Source of the DNA: Mycolicibacter nonchromogenicus
GTDB lineage: Bacteria > Actinomycetota > Actinomycetes > Mycobacteriales > Mycobacteriaceae
Direction of reading: 5' to 3'
DNA: 64,000 nucleotides
Assembly (NCBI RefSeq): GCF_002101775.1
Contig: NZ_LQPI01000033.1
Span: 1 to 64,000 of the forward strand
The translations under genes were made by a program, and so were the position numbers. Shown here piece by piece: positions 59,236-64,000 of this stretch (its first letter is position 1; the number at the start of each line of letters is the position of its first letter). The notes under the pieces were generated by a model. The model searched no databases. It saw only the letters and a program-made list of their open reading frames with translations, and was not told the DNA's origin.

Positions 59236-60668
59236 GTTCGACCCCCACGGTCGCCATCAACACCACCGTCACCGAATCCACCGTCGAAGATCTGGCGGTA
59301 CTGCGCTACCTGCTCGACCTGACGCTGCAACCGCTGGACCGGTTCGACGGCTTCACCGTCACCGAGCAATTTCTGTTGGGCGCGTTGCGTTATCAACTCA
59401 ACAATGTCGGGTGGGCGCTGTCGTTGGCCCAACGGACCCGCACCCCGGCCTTCACCGGCTACCTTGCCGAGGCACAGCGCAACGCCATCCACAAGATGCG
59501 CGATCGCCGGGTGTGGCGCTATTGGGCCTACGAGCAACTGGCCGGATACGGCCGCTGGGACCCGGACCCGATCGCGCACGACAACGTCATGTACTCCGGC
59601 TACCTCGCCGTCATGATCGGGCTCTACGAATCACTCAACAACGACCGCAGTTTCAGCGATCCCGGCGGACTGGAGCTGCGGTGGAGTAAACGACGCAGCT
59701 ACCCTTACGATTTCGGATCGCTGTGCGAAGCGATGGTGCGCAACATGCGCAAGCGGCCCCACTGCCCGCAGTACCCGTGTGAGCCGCACCTGATCTATCC
59801 GCTGTGCAACACGTTCGCGCTCAACGGCTTGCTCATGCATGACCGACTGCATGGCACCGACTGGTCTTGCGACCTCATCGATGCAGTCCGCACCAGCTAC
59901 ACCAGAGACGGCTGGATCCGCCCGGACGGCCGGTTCGTGGTCGCTCGCACGGCATTCGGAATGGCCCTGCCGGGCCTGATCACCGGCAACGACGCCTGGA
60001 TCGCCTACTGGCTGCACAGCCTGATGCCCGACATCGCTCGCCAAACCTGGGACACGGTGAGCACCAAGCTGCTCGCGATCGGCACCGACGGCCAGATCCT
60101 CATCAAAGGCAAGGCCGAACAACTGATCGACGTCGGGAACTACAAGATGGGCAGCAGCGGCGGCGGCCCGACCCACGGAATGCTGGCCAACGCCGCAACC
60201 GAGTTCGGCGACCACGACATCGCCACCGCGGTGAACAACTCAGTGCAGCAGCGCTATCCACTGATCTATCAGCACGGCGCGGCCCGCCACAGCAATCTGT
60301 CGGTGTTGGCCAACACCTACCTGGCGCTGGCCCGATTCGGTGGGCCACAACGCATGAGCGAGTTGATCAGCCAAGACCGTGCCGAGCACTGGCGCAGGGG
60401 GCCCGTCCTGGCGCAGGCGGCCTACCCGGATGTTCTCGTGGCACGCGCGGTCAGCGACGGGTCCGCACTCGACCTCGTTCTGCGTCCCGGGGACGGTCCG
60501 GTGACGGCCACACTCGGGATCGGCAACCTCACCCCGGAGGCCGAATACGTGGTCACCGGAGGCTGCACCGCAACGCTTCGCGCCGACGCCGGTGGCGCCG
60601 CACACCTGACGGTTCCGTTGCGTGATCGCACCGAGCTGCGCATCGCCCCGAACCGGCCACCGCAGTAG
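59232..60668 (+). CDS. linalool dehydratase/isomerase-like protein
   Basis: 478 aa from ATG 59232. The sequence fits the Ldi family (alpha/alpha barrel): RYQLNNVGWALSLAQ, GYGRWDPDPIAHDNVMYSG, LAVMIGLYESLNNDRSF, then two cysteines nine residues apart, C183 and C192, in YPCEPHLIYPLCNTF. The same spacing is reported for the catalytic cysteine pair of the Castellaniella enzyme (from memory). That enzyme interconverts linalool and geraniol and dehydrates to myrcene. No signal peptide is seen. The substrate in this bacterium, perhaps an isoprenoid alcohol, is unknown. Confidence 0.72.
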   Translation: MSSTPTVAINTTVTESTVEDLAVLRYLLDLTLQPLDRFDGFTVTEQFLLGALRYQLNNVGWALSLAQRTRTPAFTGYLAEAQRNAIHKMRDRRVWRYWAYEQLAGYGRWDPDPIAHDNVMYSGYLAVMIGLYESLNNDRSFSDPGGLELRWSKRRSYPYDFGSLCEAMVRNMRKRPHCPQYPCEPHLIYPLCNTFALNGLLMHDRLHGTDWSCDLIDAVRTSYTRDGWIRPDGRFVVARTAFGMALPGLITGNDAWIAYWLHSLMPDIARQTWDTVSTKLLAIGTDGQILIKGKAEQLIDVGNYKMGSSGGGPTHGMLANAATEFGDHDIATAVNNSVQQRYPLIYQHGAARHSNLSVLANTYLALARFGGPQRMSELISQDRAEHWRRGPVLAQAAYPDVLVARAVSDGSALDLVLRPGDGPVTATLGIGNLTPEAEYVVTGGCTATLRADAGGAAHLTVPLRDRTELRIAPNRPPQ

Positions 60669-60709
60669 GTGGTTGACAATCCCGACATCACCGAAAACAC
60701 TCGGTTCCC

Positions 60710-61708
60710 GTGGCCGATGACGCAACGGAAACCGATGCCCGCACCAATGCCGACGCGGCGGCCTCTTTCGGCCCGCATTCGGTGTCCTGGCGGGTGTTGA
60801 CCGCCCCGGCGACCGCTTTGATGATCGCTCAGATCACCAATCTGCTCGAGATTCCGCACCTGGATTTTCAGGCCGCGCTGTTCGACCATGACCCGCTGTT
60901 CCCCACCAATAAGAAGCGGCAACGGGGCAGCCGCGGAGCGGGCCGGCGCAAGGACGGTCATTTCCACGACCGGTTGCGGCGAACCCTGTCCGTTCCACTG
61001 CCCATGGTGTTCGGCGACAACGAGGCAGCCTGGAGCTGCGCCACAAGGCTTTTCAACTATCACCGGCCCATGACTGGTGTCGGCGCCGACGGCCGGACGC
61101 CGTATTCGGCAACGTCGCCCGAGTCGATGCTGTTCGCCGCGGTCACGATCTCGCATGCGGCGCTGATCGCCTACGAGCGCTTCGCGTTCGACGGCCGCCG
61201 GCCTCCGCGCCGACTCGATCAATCCGAGCGCGACCAGTACTTCGCCGAGATGTCGCAGATCGCGGTCATGATGGGCGTGCCCGCCGAGGATGTGCCGATG
61301 AGCGCTACGGAGGTCGATCAGTACTACCGCTCGATATCGGCGAAGTTCGGGACCCGGCCCGGCTGGGAATCCGCCCGGCTGCGCACCGCCGCGGCCCTGC
61401 TGTTGCCCGACTCCTGGTCCGACGTGGTGGCCACCACCAACGATGTGCTGCTGGTGCTGTCGACCCTGGTCTCCTATGCGGCCCTGCCGAAGCCGTCGCG
61501 TCGGCTGCATCGCCTGTCGGCGATCACCGACCCGGCACTGTCACTGACCCGGCTGGCCACCCTGCCCCTGTTCGCGCTGCTGCAGGTCCCGGCGGTCGAG
61601 CGAGCGGTGCTGCGTTGGTATTTGGGCGAAGCCGACCGAGCCGTGCTGGTTGAGGCCCGGCGCCAGATCCAGTCGGCATCCGCCGAGTCCCTGCGAGCGG
61701 TGAGCTGA
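60710..61708 (+). CDS. MpaB/DUF2236-family oxygenase-like protein
   Basis: 332 aa, GTG 60710. DUF2236 features: helix-rich fold, DRLRRTLSVPLPMVFGDNEAAW, NYHRPMTGVGADGRTPYSAT with a candidate haem-ligand His, and ERDQYFAEMSQIAVMMGVP. The family includes MpaB and the latex-clearing protein Lcp, b-type haem oxygenases acting on prenyl chains. A perfect TTGACA (60673-60678) upstream could give it its own promoter. It ends 3 bp before the convergent pseudo-protease gene. Confidence 0.75.
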   Translation: MADDATETDARTNADAAASFGPHSVSWRVLTAPATALMIAQITNLLEIPHLDFQAALFDHDPLFPTNKKRQRGSRGAGRRKDGHFHDRLRRTLSVPLPMVFGDNEAAWSCATRLFNYHRPMTGVGADGRTPYSATSPESMLFAAVTISHAALIAYERFAFDGRRPPRRLDQSERDQYFAEMSQIAVMMGVPAEDVPMSATEVDQYYRSISAKFGTRPGWESARLRTAAALLLPDSWSDVVATTNDVLLVLSTLVSYAALPKPSRRLHRLSAITDPALSLTRLATLPLFALLQVPAVERAVLRWYLGEADRAVLVEARRQIQSASAESLRAVS

Positions 61709-61711
61709 GGT

Positions 61712-62458
61712 CTAGGAGCGGCCCCCGAACCCGGCACCCGGCCCGCCCTTGGCGTCCACGTCATCGAGGATCGCCTCGAACAGCACGATCCCGGGACCGG
61801 GCTGGGTGAGCGGACCGGTGGGGACGGCGCCGTCGCGGACCATCCCGACGAGTAAGTCGTCGACGGTGACCGGCGCCCCGTCATCACCGGGCAACCACCA
61901 CTCCTCGTCCCCGGGATCCACGCCTGTAGGTCCGATGTCGAAACAGTTCAGTCCGGTGCCCCGGCCAAGCTTGCAGGCGTGCCGCACCGCCCCATGCTCC
62001 GTGGGGGGCTCTGGGCTCTCGGCCTCGGCGGCCGGCGGTTCGGCGGGCTCGGGGGGCGCAGGGGGCGCAGGAGGCTCGGCGGAGCCGATGCCGAAGATGC
62101 CGAAGCCTTCGTAGTCGGCGATGGAGGCCACCTTCGCCGGATCGAATTCGATCACCGCATAGTCGAGGCCCTCGTCGGCGGCCACGACGGAGCCCACGGG
62201 ACCGTGGTCTTCAGCACCCTCGACCAACACCGACGAACCCGGCCCGCCGCAGTGCGCCGCGGTGAAGCCGACCAGGCTGCCGGCACCGTCGCGGCCGATG
62301 GTGGTCAGCGTGCACAACGCGTCGTCATGCAACACGATCGCCGCGCCACCGCCGAGCAGGATCTTGTCCTCCACCGCGGAGGCGTTCGGCAGCCCGGCAG
62401 CAGCGATCACGGCTACGGCGCCGATCGCCGACACTCGCCGAGCCAAGTCAGGGTGCAC
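61712..62458 (-). CDS. exported trypsin-like protein with the catalytic Ser replaced by Asp
   Basis: 248 aa, start at 62458. Signal peptide (about 10-28), then chymotrypsin-fold segments: GFTAAHC with His69, LDYAVIEFDP with Asp99, and PGDDGAPV in place of the usual GDSGGP/GDSGAP. Residue 193, the nucleophile position, is Asp encoded by GAC. A Pro/Glu/Ala insertion (about 127-152) separates the halves. It is probably inactive as a protease and may act as a binding protein. Related to mycobacterial secreted protease-like proteins such as Rv1815. Confidence 0.78.
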   Translation of the reverse strand: MHPDLARRVSAIGAVAVIAAAGLPNASAVEDKILLGGGAAIVLHDDALCTLTTIGRDGAGSLVGFTAAHCGGPGSSVLVEGAEDHGPVGSVVAADEGLDYAVIEFDPAKVASIADYEGFGIFGIGSAEPPAPPAPPEPAEPPAAEAESPEPPTEHGAVRHACKLGRGTGLNCFDIGPTGVDPGDEEWWLPGDDGAPVTVDDLLVGMVRDGAVPTGPLTQPGPGIVLFEAILDDVDAKGGPGAGFGGRS

Positions 62459-62761
62459 AGCGGCTTAGTTTATGGGGCCGCTCCGGTGGTGCCCGGCATT
62501 CCTGGGGCCGCTTCGGCTTGTGCCGAACTGTCCCCGAAACGCTGCCGACCGCGTACCGTCAGAGGTGAGCCATTTCATCGTCGGTGATGGTCCCCCCTGT
62601 TTCTCGCCGGGCGACCCCACGGGCAATTGTGATTCCTCCGCCTAGCCGCAACCGCAGCCAGACGAATCCGAACGTGGGCGTAAGCGCCGGGGATTGTGAG
62701 ATATGTTGCGCAACATAGTGAAACCGGGGCCTAACTGCTGCCAACATTCGGCGCAGCTGCG
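62459..62761. other. 303-bp intergenic region without a convincing gene
   Basis: Between the pseudo-protease and the DUF5994-type gene. A short minus-strand frame (62559-62747) has no ribosome-binding site and looks like a chance or relic frame. The region contains a perfect palindrome and the likely promoters of both divergent genes. Nothing else is recognised. Confidence 0.5.
62702..62717. promoter_or_regulatory. 16-bp perfect palindrome upstream of the DUF5994-type gene
   Basis: TATGTTGCGCAACATA is completely self-complementary and lies 45 bp before ATG 62762. Its size fits a dimeric repressor operator. The regulator is not identified; none is encoded nearby. Confidence 0.6.
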
Positions 62762-63211
62762 ATGATCACCTCGATGGGAAGCACGCGCCAGGCCCGCCCG
62801 GTCCGCGTCGCGGTGGCTCGCAAGCTCGGCCAGGATATCGACGGCGCGTGGTGGCCGCGCGTAGATCGCATCACCAATGAGCTTCCAGACCTTGTCTCGG
62901 TCCTGACACCTCTGCTCGGCGACATCACCGCCATCACCGTGAACTGGTCACCGCTGCAGCGACCACCGGACCTCAACTGGCCGGGCTGGGAGAGCAAACC
63001 CCAACACGTGATGACGATCGGCGGCGAACAGGCCCGCGTGAATCTGCTCGTCATCTCATACGCGACCCGCACCGCTCTGGCCTTGATGGTCATGCGCTGT
63101 GCTGCGAATCTGCCCATCGAGGTCGCAGATCGCGACAAGCCCGTGTGCCTGACCGCAGGCTCGGTTCTGCGGTGCGCGCGTCGGCAACAGGCGGCTGCTT
63201 GCGCGGGCTGA
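62762..63211 (+). CDS. DUF5994-like small protein
   Basis: 149 aa, ATG 62762 (ATG 62774 is an internal option). ARPVRVAVARKLGQDIDGAWWPRVDRITNELPDLVS and ITVNWSPLQRPPDLNWPGWE resemble the DUF5994 family common in mycobacteria. No membrane segment or known active site. Function unknown. Flanked upstream by the palindrome and downstream by a hairpin and a tRNA fragment. Confidence 0.68.
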   Translation: MITSMGSTRQARPVRVAVARKLGQDIDGAWWPRVDRITNELPDLVSVLTPLLGDITAITVNWSPLQRPPDLNWPGWESKPQHVMTIGGEQARVNLLVISYATRTALALMVMRCAANLPIEVADRDKPVCLTAGSVLRCARRQQAAACAG

Positions 63212-63255
63212 CGCCGGCGGTCGTCTGCGGGGAGTTGGAGCGTAAAGGGATAGGT

Positions 63256-63270
63256 CTGGGCAGTGCCCAG
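63256..63270 (+). terminator. short hairpin downstream of the DUF5994-type gene
   Basis: CTGGGC-AGT-GCCCAG, 6-bp stem flanked by AGG and CCT that can extend it. 45 bp after the stop. Confidence 0.4.
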
Positions 63271-63289
63271 CCTGAATTAGCTTCTGAAG

Positions 63290-63338
63290 TGGCCAGGGCC
63301 GGGATCGAACCGGCGACCTTCCGCTTTTCAGGCGGACG
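63290..63338 (-). tRNA. 3' fragment of tRNA-Phe(GAA), likely attachment-site remnant
   Basis: On the minus strand the anticodon stem-loop TCCGC-CTGAAAA-GCGGA (anticodon GAA), variable loop, T arm GCCGG-TTCGATC-CCGGC and the acceptor 3' strand CCTGGCC plus discriminator A are intact. The 5' acceptor strand (should be GGCCAGG) and the D arm are missing. Such 3' tRNA halves are left by integrases that use a tRNA as attB. It cannot be a working tRNA. The element itself is not visible in the remaining 660 bp. Confidence 0.75.
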
Positions 63339-63528
63339 AGATAGCCACTGACCTGCGGTTTATCTGATTGTGTGCGTCGTATGCGCCGCATTGAGCTGTG
63401 CTGACGCATCAGGTCTGTCCGACGAGCGGACATGAACCGGACACGGTGCTCGCACTCCCGACCAGGGATTCCCCGACGGCCCGTCACTTCGTGATGCGCG
63501 CCGCGGGCTCCCGGGGAGCAGGTACCGG

Positions 63529-64000
63529 ATGCCCAGAATCACCGGATCGACCGGCGGGCACGATACCCACGGCGGCGCAGCGGTCCACCGTTTGGCCAGC
63601 CACCACCCGAACGGCCAGCCGGAACACGGCCGGAGCCGCGGACGCCGGGAGGCCGCGAGCTCCCGAGGCCGCCAGGCCGCAGGGCGCGACAGCCGGCCGG
63701 GAGGCGGTAGCGGCGGAGGTCGTGTTCCGGCTGGGACTCCCGGGCTTGTTATATGTCCCAAAAGTGTCCGCGACGACGCCGAGTCCGGTGATGACGCGGT
63801 CTGGTCGGTCGTAGATGCGCTGCGGCTGCGGTTCCCGAGCCCCGAGATGGTCGCTTCCGCAGCGGGCCTCTTCGAGCCGGCGGCGCCGTGGGCACGCGGC
63901 AGCGACCGACTCGGCGTAGAACCGGAATCCGGGCGGATTCGGATCACGGTCGGCCCGGGCGTAGTCCGCCTGAGCTGGGCCAATCCGGTCCGCGCCGAAA
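63529..64000 (+). CDS. unknown protein, cut by the window end
   Basis: Open frame from 63436, with ATG 63529 as a candidate start, through to the window end. The last 75 codons have strong G/C third-position bias and look coding (VWSVVDALRLRFPSPEMV, GVVRLSWANPVRAE). The first part is rich in Arg, Gly and Ser and may not be translated, so the true start may lie near 63750. No family is recognised. Beyond the tRNA fragment, it could belong to an integrated element. Confidence 0.4.
   Translation, partial: MPRITGSTGGHDTHGGAAVHRLASHHPNGQPEHGRSRGRREAASSRGRQAAGRDSRPGGGSGGGRVPAGTPGLVICPKSVRDDAESGDDAVWSVVDALRLRFPSPEMVASAAGLFEPAAPWARGSDRLGVEPESGRIRITVGPGVVRLSWANPVRAE

Noticed and set aside
62559-62747. 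62-codon minus-strand gene in the intergenic region
   Set aside because: No ribosome-binding site, overlaps the palindrome and promoter area, and no recognisable family; possibly a relic.
63290-63365. Complete tRNA gene
   Set aside because: The 5' acceptor strand and D arm cannot be found; only the 3' half folds.
63360-63983. 207-codon minus-strand frame at the right edge
   Set aside because: Ser/Pro/Arg-rich shadow; the plus-strand frame ending at 64000 has better codon bias over its last 240 bases.

Overview
The window is high-GC actinobacterial DNA. Its gene content and order match the Mycobacterium tuberculosis segment that runs roughly from Rv0854 to Rv0912, read in the opposite direction and with many insertions and losses. 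I base this on recognisable families in the same order: Rv0910-type SRPBCC, ctpE, Rv0907/Rv0906-type hydrolases, echA6, accD3, prrAB, gltA2, citA, fprB, serC, sepH, an rRNA/tRNA methyltransferase, DUF2530, DUF3027, an MFS gene, DUF2771, cspB, moaA2/D2, rpfA, moaE2/mog/moaC2, two helicase-related genes, fadB/fadA, dapC and two SRPBCC genes. The host is most likely a non-tuberculous Mycobacterium. pdxH next to two citrate synthases, and the absence of PE/PPE and arfBC genes at their usual places, argue against the tuberculosis complex. Rv numbers are from memory of families and synteny; no search was run.

Layout. 1-755: end of an IS21-like insertion sequence abutting a repetitive gene that has lost its 5' end. 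796-5389: a divergent pair of DUF1254/DUF1214-type exported proteins, an F420-type LLM oxidoreductase and a small membrane protein. 5399-7162: an ABC-F ribosome-protection-type ATPase with a leader peptide, a hairpin and a WhiB7-like promoter. 7157-16804: SRPBCC, ctpE, serine hydrolase, metallo-hydrolase, echA6, an SDR, accD3 and an EamA transporter. 16982-20538: a two-gene ABC exporter. 20662-22724: prrAB. 22743-28191: a BON-only ArfA-like protein, FKBP, gltA2, an MFS exporter, pdxH and citA. 28301-35148: fprB with an AurF-like diiron oxygenase, a CRP-type operator, serC, sepH, a small membrane protein, a SPOUT methyltransferase, DUF2530 and SRPBCC. 35206-41733: an exported repeat protein, DUF3027, MFS, DUF2771, a glutathionyl-hydroquinone-reductase-like protein, a fatty-acid-hydroxylase-family protein and a FadR-type regulator. 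41854-46873: cspB and the molybdopterin genes arranged around rpfA, which has a c-di-AMP riboswitch leader and a frameshifted tail. 46936-51740: an XPB-associated protein, XPB helicase, a PPOX-class protein and a small membrane protein. 51811-57499: fadBA, dapC and two SRPBCC genes. 57585-61708: two small exported proteins, then an uncharacterised operon of a membrane protein, a linalool dehydratase/isomerase-like protein and an MpaB/DUF2236 haem oxygenase-like protein. 61712-64000: a pseudo-protease, a DUF5994-type protein, a tRNA-Phe 3' fragment and a gene cut by the window end.

How the genes work together. gltA2 and citA serve the TCA cycle; fadBA and echA6/accD3 serve fatty-acid metabolism. 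moaA2/D2/E2/C2 and mog cover most of molybdopterin synthesis. fprB can supply electrons to the adjacent diiron oxygenase, and the two share an intergenic region and a CRP-type site with serC. Many genes look leaderless, with TANNNT lying 6-8 nt before the start codon, which is common in mycobacteria.

Most notable points: the ABC-F attenuator, the LDI-like/MpaB operon, the rpfA frameshift, the Asp-for-Ser pseudo-protease, the truncated ArfA, and possible mobile-element boundaries at both ends of the window.
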